DNA from: Streptoalloteichus tenebrarius
GTDB lineage: Bacteria; Actinomycetota; Actinomycetes; Mycobacteriales; Pseudonocardiaceae
Length of the DNA: 64,000 nt
Direction of reading: 5' to 3'
NCBI RefSeq assembly: GCF_024171885.1
Contig: NZ_JAMTCP010000029.1
Location: 1-64,000, forward strand
This document shows positions 46,077-55,104 of the stretch, in pieces. Under the pieces are notes generated by a model, which saw nothing but the letters and a program-made list of their open reading frames with translations, did no database searches and was not told the DNA's origin. The translations under genes and the position numbers were made by a program. Position 1 is the stretch's first letter; every line of letters begins with the position of its first letter.

Positions 46077-47276
46077 GTGCGCGCGGGGAGCCCCCGGTTG
46101 CTGCGGGAGATCAACGACCGCGTGGCGATCGAGGCCATGCTGGCCGGCGGCCCGCTCACCCGCGCCGAGCTGGAGACCCTGATCGGGCTGTCCAAACCCG
46201 CCACCGCCCAGTTGCTCGCCCGGCTGGAGAGCGAGGGCACCGTGCGCCGCTGCGGCCTGCGCGGCGGCGGCAGGGGCCCGCGCGCCCAGCTCTGGCGGGT
46301 CAACGGCGCCCTGGCCCACGTGGCCGCCGTGGACCTCACGCCCAGGACCGTCGACGTCGCGGTCGCCGACATCGCCGGGGCCGTGCTGGCCGAGCACCGC
46401 GCGCCCATGCCGAGGGGGCGCGGGGCCGACGTGCTCTCCGCGTTCGTCGCCGCGCTGGACCACGCCGCGGCCATGGCCTCGCTGACCAGGGCCGACCTGC
46501 GGCACGTCGTGGTGGGCTCGCCCGGCGCCGTCGACCCCCGCACCGGTCGGCTCGGCTTCGCGCCGCACCTGCCCGGCTGGGAGGGCTTCGACGTGCCGGG
46601 CCGGCTGCGCGAGCTGCTCGGCGGCGACCACGTCGACGTCGTCGTGGAGAACGACGTCAACCTGCTGGCGGCCGAGGAGATGGCCACCGGCAGGGCGGTC
46701 GACGCCCGCGACTTCGTGCTGCTGTGCCTGACCCCCGGCGTCGGGTCGGCCGTCGTGATCAACCGGACGGTGCTGCGCGGCGCGACCGGGGGCGCCGGCG
46801 AGATCGACTGGATGCGGGTGCCGGACAGGGCCGACCGCGACACCGGCGTCGACCGGCGCGGCGCGCGGTTCGGCGACCTGCTCGGCTCGGCCGCCGTCTC
46901 CCGGCTCGCCCAGGCGCACGGCCTGCCCGCCGGGGGCGGGTGGGCGGTGCTGCGCCGCGCGTTGGCGACCGGTCCCGCCGGTCGGCCGTTCCTGACCGAC
47001 CTGGCCCGCCGGGTCGCCACCGGGATCGCCGGCGTGGTCAGCGTCGTCGACCCCGAGCTGGTGCTGCTGTCGGTGGGCGTCGGCGAGCCGGGCGTGCGGG
47101 TGCTGTGCGACCTGGTCGCCGACGAGCTGCACCGCATGGTGGTCCCCCGCACCCCCGTGGAGCCCGCGCGCGCCGGGGCCGGCGCGGTCCGCTCCGGCGC
47201 GCTGCGCTCGGCCCTCGCCCTGGCCCGCGAGCGGGTCTTCGGGCTCCCCGCCGTCCCCCCGTCCGTTCCCCGTTGA
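46077..47276 (+). CDS. ROK-family sugar-responsive repressor
   Basis: 399 residues from GTG 46077, which has GGGAGG just upstream; a start at 46008 would place the operator palindrome inside the gene. The N-terminal winged HTH (about 10-65: RLLREINDRVAIEAMLAGGP, LTRAELETLIGLSKPATAQL, LARLESEGTVRR) is followed by a ROK domain with VAAVDLTPRTVDVAVADIAG, VVENDVNLLAAEEMATG and LTPGVGSAVVINRTVLRGAT. The zinc-finger Cys cluster of ROK kinases is not apparent, fitting a regulator rather than a kinase. It probably controls the downstream ABC/GH4/kinase genes. Confidence 0.9.
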   Translation: MRAGSPRLLREINDRVAIEAMLAGGPLTRAELETLIGLSKPATAQLLARLESEGTVRRCGLRGGGRGPRAQLWRVNGALAHVAAVDLTPRTVDVAVADIAGAVLAEHRAPMPRGRGADVLSAFVAALDHAAAMASLTRADLRHVVVGSPGAVDPRTGRLGFAPHLPGWEGFDVPGRLRELLGGDHVDVVVENDVNLLAAEEMATGRAVDARDFVLLCLTPGVGSAVVINRTVLRGATGGAGEIDWMRVPDRADRDTGVDRRGARFGDLLGSAAVSRLAQAHGLPAGGGWAVLRRALATGPAGRPFLTDLARRVATGIAGVVSVVDPELVLLSVGVGEPGVRVLCDLVADELHRMVVPRTPVEPARAGAGAVRSGALRSALALARERVFGLPAVPPSVPR

Positions 47277-47293
47277 CCACACCTGGAGGGCAC

Positions 47294-48622
47294 ATGGGCT
47301 CCACACGACGCCTGGCGTTAGCCGCCGTGGCCGCCGGCCTGTTCGCCGCGGCCTGCACGACCGGTGGGGGCGGCGGCACCGGGGCCGCCCCGGCGCCCAG
47401 GGACGACGAGCAGGTCACGGTGACGGTCTGGAGCAACTTCGCCGACCACGAGCTGCGCGCCCTCAACAAGACGCTCGACGGCTTCCACGCCAAACACCCG
47501 AACATCACGATCCGCAGCGAGGGCAGCCAGGACGACGACAAGATCACCCAGTCGATCAGGGGCGGCACCGCGCCGGACGTGGCGATCTCGTTCTCCACCG
47601 ACCTGCTCGGCCAGTACTGCTCCTCGGGGGCGTGGCAGGACCTGCGCCCCTACCTCGACCGCGACAAGGTCGACCTCGGGCAGATCCCGCAGGCGGTCCG
47701 GGACTACACCGAGTACCGGGGGACGCGGTGCGCGATGCCGTTGCTCGCCGACGTCTACGGCCTCTACTACAACAAGGAGATGTTCGCCAAGGCGGGGATC
47801 ACCAGTCCGCCGCGAACCCTGTCGGAGCTGACCGAGGTCGCCAAGAGGCTGACCGTGTTCAACCCCGACGGCTCCATCCAGGTCGCCGGGTTCGTCCCGA
47901 CCATCAACTTCTACAACCACCGCCCGCAGATGCTGGCCCCGCACTGGAACGCGCAGTGGCAGAAGCCGGACGGTGGCTCCGCGATGGCCAGCGATCCCGG
48001 GTGGAAGGAGATGTTCACCTGGCTCAAGGAGCTGACGGACTTCTACGGCAAGGACCGGCTGGCGTCGTTCACGGCCGCCGCCGGCCAGCAGTACTCCGCG
48101 GACAACGCCTTCCAACAGGGCAGGGTCGCGATGATGCTCGACGGTGAGTACCGGACGGCGTTCATCGCGCAGCAGACGCCCAACCTCGCCTACGGCACCG
48201 CACCCTTCCCCGTGGCGGACTCGCGCCAGGAACTGTACGGCGGCGGCTACACCACCGGCACGATCATCGGCATCCCCCGGGGCGCGAAGAACCCCGGCGC
48301 GGCGTGGGAGCTGGTCAAGTACCTGACGACCGACACCGACGCCCTGGTCGAGCTGTCCAACGGCCTGCGGAACATCCCCACCACGAAGGCCGCGCTCGAC
48401 AGCCCCAAGCTCCAGGCCGACGACAACTTCCGGACCTTCATGCGGATCTTCTCCAGCCCGCGCCTCGCCACCTCGCCGAGCGCCCCGAACGGCGCCTCCT
48501 ACGTGAAGTTCACCGAGGACTTCGCCAGCCGGTGGCTCGGCGGCGAGGTGCCCAACCTGGACGAGGGCCTGGCCGCGCTGGCCAAACAGATCGACGACAA
48601 CGCCGCGCTCGGCGGCAAGTAG
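47294..48622 (+). CDS. Sugar-binding lipoprotein of ABC transporter
   Basis: 442 residues from ATG 47294, with TGGAGGG upstream. Lipoprotein signal ending FAAAC (Cys21), a Gly-rich linker, then a family-1 solute-binding fold: VTVTVWSNFADHELRALNKT, KITQSIRGGTAPDVAISFST, YGLYYNKEMFAKAGITSPPR, AFQQGRVAMMLDGEYRTAF. The substrate is probably an oligosaccharide. Codon 9 is TTA, rare here. Starts 17 bp after the ROK gene. Confidence 0.92.
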   Translation: MGSTRRLALAAVAAGLFAAACTTGGGGGTGAAPAPRDDEQVTVTVWSNFADHELRALNKTLDGFHAKHPNITIRSEGSQDDDKITQSIRGGTAPDVAISFSTDLLGQYCSSGAWQDLRPYLDRDKVDLGQIPQAVRDYTEYRGTRCAMPLLADVYGLYYNKEMFAKAGITSPPRTLSELTEVAKRLTVFNPDGSIQVAGFVPTINFYNHRPQMLAPHWNAQWQKPDGGSAMASDPGWKEMFTWLKELTDFYGKDRLASFTAAAGQQYSADNAFQQGRVAMMLDGEYRTAFIAQQTPNLAYGTAPFPVADSRQELYGGGYTTGTIIGIPRGAKNPGAAWELVKYLTTDTDALVELSNGLRNIPTTKAALDSPKLQADDNFRTFMRIFSSPRLATSPSAPNGASYVKFTEDFASRWLGGEVPNLDEGLAALAKQIDDNAALGGK

Positions 48623-48629
48623 GCCCGCC

Positions 48630-49628
48630 GTGTCCAGCACGATGACCACGACGGTCGACCGCGCGCCCGCGCCAGCCGACCCCGGGCCACCGGTCCCGCG
48701 CCGCCGACGGCGACGCCGCCTGGTCGCCCTGGGGTTCCTGGCCCCGGCGGTCCTCGGCTTCGGGCTGTTCTTCGCCTACCCCCTCGTCGCGACGGTGTTC
48801 TTCTCGTTCACCCGGTCCGACGGGCTGAACCCGCCGGAGTGGGTGGGCCCGCGGAACTACGTCCACCTCGTCACCAGCGACCCGGTGGCACACACCGCCG
48901 CGGCCAACACGCTGTGGCTGGTCGTCGTCCTGACGGTCCTCCGCGTCGTGTTCGCGCTGGGCGTGGCGTCGGTGCTCGCCAGGATCCGCCGGGGCGCCGG
49001 CTTCTTCCGCACGGTGTTCTACCTGCCCGCACTGGCCCCGCCGGTGGCGGCGACCCTCGCGTTCGTCTTCCTGTTCAACCCGGGGACCGGGCCGGTGAAC
49101 GCGGGGCTGCGGGCGATCGGGATCGACTCGCCTCCCGGCTGGTTCACCGACCCCGCGTGGGCCAAGCCGTCGCTGACGCTGCTGATGCTCTGGTGCTCCG
49201 GCGAGCTGACGATCATCATCCTGGCGGCGCTGCTCGACGTGCCGACCGAGCTGTACGAGGCGGCCGCCCTTGACGGCGCGGGGGCGTGGAGCCGGTTCCG
49301 GCACGTCACGCTGCCCTCGATCGCGCCGGTGTTGCTGTTCGGCGTGGTGAACTCGGTGATCCTGGCGTTGCAGTTCTTCACCCAGGCCGTGGTCGGCGGG
49401 TCGGTGGCCTCGGGAGGGGCCGAGATGGCCGGGCACAGCAAGAACCTGGGGTGGCCCGGCAACTCGACGCTGACCTTCCCCGCCTGGCTGTACCAGCAGG
49501 GCTTCCGCTACTTCAACATGGGTTACGCCGCCGCGATGTGCACGGTGCTGTTCCTGGTGTCCTTCGCCTGCACCGTCGTCCTCATCCGACGCCTCCGCTC
49601 GGCGGCGGGGACCGGGGAGGCACGATGA
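48630..49628 (+). CDS. Sugar ABC permease (MalF type)
   Basis: 332 residues from GTG 48630. A basic cytoplasmic leader (PVPRRRRRRRLVALGFLAPA) precedes six helices. The EAA loop ELYEAAALDGAGAWSRFRHV is present. Begins 7 bp after the lipoprotein gene and overlaps the next by 4 bp. Confidence 0.92.
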   Translation: MSSTMTTTVDRAPAPADPGPPVPRRRRRRRLVALGFLAPAVLGFGLFFAYPLVATVFFSFTRSDGLNPPEWVGPRNYVHLVTSDPVAHTAAANTLWLVVVLTVLRVVFALGVASVLARIRRGAGFFRTVFYLPALAPPVAATLAFVFLFNPGTGPVNAGLRAIGIDSPPGWFTDPAWAKPSLTLLMLWCSGELTIIILAALLDVPTELYEAAALDGAGAWSRFRHVTLPSIAPVLLFGVVNSVILALQFFTQAVVGGSVASGGAEMAGHSKNLGWPGNSTLTFPAWLYQQGFRYFNMGYAAAMCTVLFLVSFACTVVLIRRLRSAAGTGEAR

Positions 49629-50521
49629 CGACGTTGGACACACCGCTGGACGCCTCCCCTTCTCGGGCCGCGTCGCGGCCCCGGGCGGCCGGTCCCGGCG
49701 CGCGGTCGGCGCTGCACTGGATCGCGGTGCACAGCCTCGCGCTGGCCCTCACCCTGATGTTCCTGCTGCCACTGGTGTTCATCGCGCTCACGGCGGTGAT
49801 GTCGGACCAGCAGGCGCTCACCTCCCAGTTGTGGCCGAGGGAATGGCATTGGGAGAACTTCGCCCATGTGTTCACGCGGTCCCCGATGCTGTCCTATTTC
49901 GGGAACTCGCTGCTGTACTCCGGACTGGCCACGGTCGGGATGCTGCTGTCCAGCGTGCCCGCCGCGTACGCACTGGCGCGCTTGCGGTGGCGGGGGCGGA
50001 ACCTCGCCTTCTTCGCGGTCGTGGCGGCCATGTTGCTGCCGCCCCAGGTGGTCGCCGTGCCGCTGTACCTGCTGTGGGCGCAGCTCGGGCTGACCGGCAC
50101 CCTGTGGCCGCTGGTCGTCCCCTACCTGCTCGGCGACTTTTTCAGCATCTTCCTGTTGCGGCAGTTCTTCCTGACCATCCCCGAGGACTACGCCGACGCC
50201 GCGCGGGTCGACGGCTGCTCGGAACTCCAGGTGCTGTGGCGGGTAATCCTGCCCATGGCCCGCCCGGGGATCGCGGCGGCGGCGCTGTTCTGCTTCCTCT
50301 ACACGTGGAACGACTACTTCGGTCCGCTGCTCTACGCGGGTGAACGTCCGGAGAGTTGGACCCTCTCGGTGGCTCTGGCGTCCTTCCGCGGGCTCCATCA
50401 TGTCGAGTGGAACCTCACGATGGCGGCGACGGTGCTCGTGATGCTGCCGGCCGTCGTGCTGTTCCTGTTCGCCCAGAAATCCTTCGTCAAGGGCATCACG
50501 TTCACAGGGGTCAAGGGATGA
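49625..50521 (+). CDS. Sugar ABC permease (MalG type)
   Basis: 298 residues from ATG 49625 (ATGA overlap). Six membrane segments; LMFLLPLVFIALTAVMSDQQ near the N-terminus, SVPAAYALARLRWRGRNLAF, and the EAA loop EDYADAARVDGCSELQVLWR. The last residues IPK-like SFVKGITFTGVKG are typical of MalG proteins. The ATPase is not in the operon. Confidence 0.92.
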   Translation: MTTLDTPLDASPSRAASRPRAAGPGARSALHWIAVHSLALALTLMFLLPLVFIALTAVMSDQQALTSQLWPREWHWENFAHVFTRSPMLSYFGNSLLYSGLATVGMLLSSVPAAYALARLRWRGRNLAFFAVVAAMLLPPQVVAVPLYLLWAQLGLTGTLWPLVVPYLLGDFFSIFLLRQFFLTIPEDYADAARVDGCSELQVLWRVILPMARPGIAAAALFCFLYTWNDYFGPLLYAGERPESWTLSVALASFRGLHHVEWNLTMAATVLVMLPAVVLFLFAQKSFVKGITFTGVKG

Positions 50522-51792
50522 AACTCACCGTCGTCGGAGGCGGTTCCACGTACACGCCGGAGCTGGTGGACGGCATCGCCCACCGGCTCGGCGGCCTGGA
50601 GGTCGACGAGATCGCGCTGGTCGACCCGGACGAGGAGCGACTGGCCGTCGTCGGCCCGTTCTGCCAACGGCTCCTCGCCGCGGCCGGCCACCCCGCCGTC
50701 GTGCGCACCACCAGCGACCTGGAGCGGGGCGCCGACGGCGCCACGGCGGTCCTGCTCCAGCTCAGGGTGGGGGGCCAGTCCGCGCGCCACTCCGACGAGA
50801 CCTTCCCACTGGAGTGCGGCTGCGTGGGCCAGGAGACGACGGGAGCCGGCGGCCTGGCCAAGGCGCTCCGCACGGTGCCGGTCGTGCTGGACATCGCCGA
50901 GCGCGTGCGGGCCGTGGCCGGCGACAACACCTGGTTGGTCAACTTCACCAACCCCGTCGGCATCGTGACCAGGGCGCTGCTGGAGGCCGGGCACCGCGCG
51001 CTCGGGCTGTGCAACGTGGCGATCGGCTTCGAGCGCTGGTTCGCCGAGATCCTCGGCGTGGCGCCGGAGAACGTCTACCTCGAACACGTCGGGCTGAACC
51101 ACCTGACGTGGGAGCGGGGCGTGCTCATCAAGGGCCCCAACGCGAGCATGGACGTGCTGCCCGCGCTGCTCCAGGAACGGGCGGGGGAGATCGCCGAACG
51201 CGTGGGCCTGCCCGTGGCGCTGCTGCACCGGCTGGGCGCGATCCCGTCGTACTACCTCCGGTACTTCTACCAGCACGACCAAGTCGTGGCCGAGCAGCGT
51301 GGGGAGCGGTCCCGCGCCGAGGTGGTGGCCGACGTCGAGCGGGAGCTGCTGCGGGTCTACGCCGACCCCGCGGTGTCGACCAAGCCGGAGCTGCTGGGCA
51401 AGCGGGGAGGGGCCTACTACTCGGAGGCCGCGATCCAGCTCGTCGACGCGCTGGTGAACGGCGGTGGGGCCTCGCACGTGGTGAACGTCCGCAACGGCAG
51501 GGCGCTGCCCTTCCTCCCCGAGGACGCCGTGGTGGAGATCCCGTGCACGATCGACACCGGGGGCGCGGTGCCCTCCCCGGTGCGCCCGGTGCCGCCGGCG
51601 ATGGCGGGCCTCATCGCCCACGTGGCGGCGTACGAGGCCCTCGCGCTGGACGCGGCCGTCCACGGTGGACGGGACCGCGTGGCGGACGCGTTGCTGGCGC
51701 ACCCGTTGGTGGGCCAGCACGAGAAGGCCGAGCGGCTGACCGACTCGCTGCTGGCGGCGAACGCGGCGTTCCTGCCGTGGGCCAAGGGGTGA
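50518..51792 (+). CDS. GH4 glycosidase, 6-phospho-beta-glucosidase-like
   Basis: 424 residues, overlapping the permease stop. Family 4 glycoside hydrolases use NAD+ and Mn2+ in an oxidation-elimination mechanism. Visible motifs: MKLTVVGGGSTYTPELVDGI (NAD-binding), LQLRVGGQSARHSDETFPLE, TWLVNFTNPVGIVTRALLEA, LCNVAIGFERWF with the metal-binding Cys, and VYLEHVGLNHLTWERGV with the metal-binding His. These fit the 6-phospho-beta-glucosidase branch. That branch normally acts on PTS products, but here it follows an ABC importer and precedes a kinase. The physiological substrate is inferred, not shown. Confidence 0.9.
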   Translation: MKLTVVGGGSTYTPELVDGIAHRLGGLEVDEIALVDPDEERLAVVGPFCQRLLAAAGHPAVVRTTSDLERGADGATAVLLQLRVGGQSARHSDETFPLECGCVGQETTGAGGLAKALRTVPVVLDIAERVRAVAGDNTWLVNFTNPVGIVTRALLEAGHRALGLCNVAIGFERWFAEILGVAPENVYLEHVGLNHLTWERGVLIKGPNASMDVLPALLQERAGEIAERVGLPVALLHRLGAIPSYYLRYFYQHDQVVAEQRGERSRAEVVADVERELLRVYADPAVSTKPELLGKRGGAYYSEAAIQLVDALVNGGGASHVVNVRNGRALPFLPEDAVVEIPCTIDTGGAVPSPVRPVPPAMAGLIAHVAAYEALALDAAVHGGRDRVADALLAHPLVGQHEKAERLTDSLLAANAAFLPWAKG

Positions 51793-51798
51793 GGCCCG

Positions 51799-52809
51799 GT
51801 GCCACGGGTCGCGGTCCTCGCCGTCGACGGCGGGAACAGCAAGACCGACGTGCTGCTGGTCGACGCGCGGGGCGAGGTGCTCGCGTCCGTGCGCGGACCC
51901 GGGGCGTCGGCGCAGAACGTCGGGATGGCCAGCAGCATGGCCGCGCTGGACAAGCTGGTGCGGCGCGCCGCGCGCCAGGTGGGGGTCGCGGACACCCGTG
52001 ACCTCGCCGAGCACACGGCGGCCTACCTGGCCGGCGCCGACTTCCCCAGGGAGGAGGCCGCGCTCTCGCGGGCGCTGGAGGATCTGGGCTGGTCCCGGTC
52101 GACGGTGGTCGGCAACGACACCTTCGCGGTGCTCAGGGCCGGGACGCCGGACGGGCTCGGGGTGGCGGTCGTGCTGGGCGCGGGCATCAACTGCGTCGGG
52201 GTCGCGCCGGACGGGCGAACGTCCCGGTTCCCGTCGGTGGGGCGGATCTCCGGGGACTGGGGCGGCGGTTCCTTCCTGGCGACCGAGGCGCTGTGGTGGG
52301 CGGTGCGCGCGGCGGACGGGCGGGGTCCGGCCACCGCGTTGCTCCCGGCCGTGCTGGAGCACTTCGCGCTCCCGTCGACGGGGGAGCTGATCGAGCGCCT
52401 GCACTTCGGCGAGATCCCGTGGGACGAGCTGCACGCGTTGTGCCCGCTGCTGTTCCGGGTGGCCGCCGAGGGGGACCCGGTGGCGGGCCGGCTGGTGGAC
52501 CGCCTGGTGGAGGAGGTGACGCTGATGGTCACCGTCACCCTGCGCCGGCTCGACCTGCTCGACGAGCCGGTCCGGGTGGTGTTGGGCGGCGGGGTGGCGG
52601 TCGGGGCCGGCCCCGCGTTGACCGGGCGGATCGCCCTGGCCTGCGGGGAGCGGGCTCCCCGTTGCGAGGTGCGGGTGGTCGACGTGCCGCCCGTGGTGGG
52701 CGCGGCGTTGCTCGGCCTGGACGCGCTCGGCGCGGACCGGGAGGCCGAGCGACGGCTGCGCGCGGCCGGCGCGGCGTTGCTCGCCAACCCGACGCCCGCC
52801 GCGTCGTGA
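51799..52809 (+). CDS. BadF/BadG-type sugar kinase
   Basis: 336 residues from GTG 51799, 6 bp after the GH4 stop. VAVLAVDGGNSKTDVLLVDA (phosphate-1), GVAVVLGAGINCVGVAPDGR (phosphate-2 region), GRISGDWGGGSFLATEALWW, and VRVVLGGGVAVGAGPALTGR (adenosine). Of the GlcNAc-kinase-like BcrAD/BadFG family. Placed after GH4, it may phosphorylate the imported sugar at C6 to generate the GH4 substrate, or phosphorylate the released sugar. Paralogue of the protein at 43862. Confidence 0.87.
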   Translation: MPRVAVLAVDGGNSKTDVLLVDARGEVLASVRGPGASAQNVGMASSMAALDKLVRRAARQVGVADTRDLAEHTAAYLAGADFPREEAALSRALEDLGWSRSTVVGNDTFAVLRAGTPDGLGVAVVLGAGINCVGVAPDGRTSRFPSVGRISGDWGGGSFLATEALWWAVRAADGRGPATALLPAVLEHFALPSTGELIERLHFGEIPWDELHALCPLLFRVAAEGDPVAGRLVDRLVEEVTLMVTVTLRRLDLLDEPVRVVLGGGVAVGAGPALTGRIALACGERAPRCEVRVVDVPPVVGAALLGLDALGADREAERRLRAAGAALLANPTPAAS

Positions 52810-53036
52810 CCGAGCGCGACGGTCTGTCCACAGTGGACTGTCCACCGACGGCGCTCCCTCGGGGCGTCCCACCGGCATGACTTTGCTCACCGGGAGCGGT
52901 GATCACCTCGACGCACCGTCCTTTTTGTCCGGATGACGGGACGGGGCGAACCTACGGCGTCGTAACCGACGGTGGCGTAGGTCGACGGCGAAGGGTCATG
53001 CTGTCCAGTCGGGACACCTCTGGAGGGAGAACAACC

Positions 53037-53801
53037 GTGCACCGGTGGAACGCCCTGGTCGCGATCGGGGACAGCTTCACTGAGGGCCTGGACGACCCCG
53101 CCCTCGACGGCGAGGGCTACCGCGGCTGGGCGGACCGCCTCGCGGAACGGTTGGCCGCCGGCAGGCCGGACTTCCGGTACGCCAACCTCGCGGTGCGGGG
53201 CAAGCTGCTCCAGCAGATCGTCGACGAGCAGGTGCCGGAGGCCATCGAGCTGAGCCCCGACCTGATCACCTTCTGCGCGGGCGGCAACGACATCCTGCGT
53301 CCCGGCAGCGACCCGGACGCCCTGGCCGCGATCTTCGACGACGCGGTCGCCCGGATGCGCGCCGCCGGCGCGGACGTGGTGATCTGCACCGGGTTCGACA
53401 CCAAGCAGACCCCGGTGATGAAGCACCTGCGGGGCAAGGTCGCCACCTACAACACCCACCTGTGGGCCACCGCCGACCGGCACGGCTGCCGCGTCGTCGA
53501 CCTGTGGTCCATGACCGTGCTCCACGACCCGAGGGCGTGGAGCGACGACCGGCTGCACCTGTCCCCGGAGGGTCACGAGCGCGTGGCGCTGCGGGCGTGC
53601 GAGGCGCTGGGCGTGACGACGGACACCCGGTGGGACGCCCCCTGGCCGCCGGCCCCGCCGGTGGACTGGGTGTCGCTGCGCCGCGAGGACCTGCGGTGGG
53701 CGAAGGAGCACTTCGTGCCGTGGATCGGCCGCCGGCTGCGCGGGGAGTCCTCGGGCGACGGCGTGCGCCCGAAGCGCCCGAAGCTCACCCCGGTCGCCTG
53801 A
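53037..53801 (+). CDS. SGNH/GDSL hydrolase
   Basis: 254 residues from GTG 53037, with GGAGGG upstream; an ATG at 52999 is less likely. Lipase/esterase of the GDSL_2 type: LVAIGDSFTEGLDDP (nucleophile Ser14), NLAVRGKLLQQIVDEQ (Gly block), FCAGGNDILRPGS (Asn block), and SDDRLHLSPEGHERVALRAC (catalytic Asp and His). No signal peptide, so cytoplasmic. Substrate unknown; such enzymes deacylate small esters. Monocistronic with a strong terminator after it. Confidence 0.92.
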   Translation: MHRWNALVAIGDSFTEGLDDPALDGEGYRGWADRLAERLAAGRPDFRYANLAVRGKLLQQIVDEQVPEAIELSPDLITFCAGGNDILRPGSDPDALAAIFDDAVARMRAAGADVVICTGFDTKQTPVMKHLRGKVATYNTHLWATADRHGCRVVDLWSMTVLHDPRAWSDDRLHLSPEGHERVALRACEALGVTTDTRWDAPWPPAPPVDWVSLRREDLRWAKEHFVPWIGRRLRGESSGDGVRPKRPKLTPVA

Positions 53802-53816
53802 GGCCAGACCCAGACC

Positions 53817-53853
53817 CGACGCGCCGGCGCCCGCCCCGGGCGCCGGCGCGTCG
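53817..53853. terminator. Terminator after SGNH hydrolase gene
   Basis: Perfect 17-bp stem CGACGCGCCGGCGCCCG / CGGGCGCCGGCGCGTCG with a 3-base loop, 15 bp after the stop. No U-run follows. Confidence 0.85.
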
Positions 53854-53951
53854 GCGCGTCCGGGGCCGCGCACGGCCGTGGGCGGCCCCGGTGGTCGGAG
53901 CCGGATCCGCGCTGGTGGGCGCGGGCGGCCGGCGACCAGACTCCCCTCCGG

Positions 53952-55040
53952 ATGATCACGCCCGTAGCCTGGTGCGCCGTGCACGCTGACCCCACGGCGC
54001 TGATGGACCGCGCAGCCGGCTGCCTCCTCGGCGGCGCGCTCGGCGACGCCCTCGGCGCCCCGGTGGAGTTCCTCCACCTCTCCGAGATCCACCGCCGCCA
54101 CGGCAGGGGCGGCATCACCGAGCCGCCCTCCCCCGCCCTGCTCACCGACGACACCCAGCTCACCCTGTTCACGACCGAGGGACTGCTGCACAGCCGGGCC
54201 GACCAGCACGGGTTCTCCTGGCCGACGACCGCGGTGTGGCGGGCGTGCCGCCGGTGGCTGCGCTCCCAGCAGCAGGACGAGCCCGACCCCGACGCGCGCG
54301 GCCTGCTCGCCGACCCCCGCGTCTACGCCTCCCGCGCGCCGGGGCTGACCTGCCTGCGGGCCCTGCAACACGACGAGATGGGCACGATCGAACAGCCGTG
54401 CAACGACTCCCGGGGCTGCGGCGGCCTGGCGCACAGCGCGCCGCTCGGGTTCTCCGCGCACGCGGAGCTGGCCTACCGGCACGGCTGTGAGACGGCGGCG
54501 CTGACCCACGGGCACCCCGGCGGCTGGGCGCCCGGCGGCGCGCTCGCGCTCATCGTGCACCTGGTGGCGGTGCAGGACCGCCCCCTGTGGGAGGCCGTCG
54601 ACCAGGCCACCGGCCGGGTGCTGGCCGACGACGAGGAGACCGGGCTGGCGCTGGCCGAGGCCCGCCGGCTGGCCGTCGCCGACCTGCGGGCGGAGTCGGC
54701 GGCCGAGGGCGGCCCGTCGGCGGCCTCGGTGGAACGGCTCGGCGAGGGCTGGCTGGCCCCCGAGGCGCTGGCGATCGCGGTCTACGCCGCGCTGGTCCGC
54801 TACAAGCCGTCCGGCTTCCGGGAGGCGCTGTTGTTGGCCGCGAACCACTCCGGCGACAGCGACACGACGGCGGCGCTCACCGGCAACCTGCTCGGCGCGG
54901 CGCACGGCACCGGCGCGCTGCCCAGGGCGTGGCTGAACCGGCTGGAACTCGCGGAGGTGATCGCGCAGCTCGGCAAGGACCTGGGCGCGGCCTGCGCGGG
55001 CGTGGACTTCGAGCCGGAGCGCTACCGGCTGATCGCCTGA
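53952..55040 (+). CDS. ADP-ribosylglycohydrolase (DraG/ARH type)
   Basis: 362 residues from ATG 53952; GTG 53979 and ATG 54003 are alternatives closer to the conserved start. Metal-dependent ADP-ribosyl hydrolase: AAGCLLGGALGDALGAPVEF (about 18-37), LTDDTQLTLFTTEGLL (metal-binding Thr-Asp-Asp), HGHPGGWAPGGALALIVH, and HSGDSDTTAALTGNLLGAAH near the C-terminus (Asp-x-Asp-Thr metal ligands). It would remove ADP-ribose from proteins or nucleic acids. No nitrogenase or toxin genes are nearby. Confidence 0.92.
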   Translation: MITPVAWCAVHADPTALMDRAAGCLLGGALGDALGAPVEFLHLSEIHRRHGRGGITEPPSPALLTDDTQLTLFTTEGLLHSRADQHGFSWPTTAVWRACRRWLRSQQQDEPDPDARGLLADPRVYASRAPGLTCLRALQHDEMGTIEQPCNDSRGCGGLAHSAPLGFSAHAELAYRHGCETAALTHGHPGGWAPGGALALIVHLVAVQDRPLWEAVDQATGRVLADDEETGLALAEARRLAVADLRAESAAEGGPSAASVERLGEGWLAPEALAIAVYAALVRYKPSGFREALLLAANHSGDSDTTAALTGNLLGAAHGTGALPRAWLNRLELAEVIAQLGKDLGAACAGVDFEPERYRLIA

Positions 55041-55061
55041 TCCCGGCGGCCACGGGCGGGA

Positions 55062-55104
55062 CCGTCGCCCGCCGCTCCGGGGGGAGGGGAGCGGCGGGCG
55101 ACGG
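55062..55104. terminator. Terminator after ADP-ribosylglycohydrolase gene
   Basis: Perfect 17-bp stem CCGTCGCCCGCCGCTCC / GGAGCGGCGGGCGACGG with a 9-base loop, 22 bp after the stop. Confidence 0.85.

Noticed and set aside
45440-47293. Long upstream extension of the second sugar-binding protein
   Set aside because: It would run opposite or across DUF3159 and the ROK gene. The real start has TGGAGGG and a lipoprotein signal.
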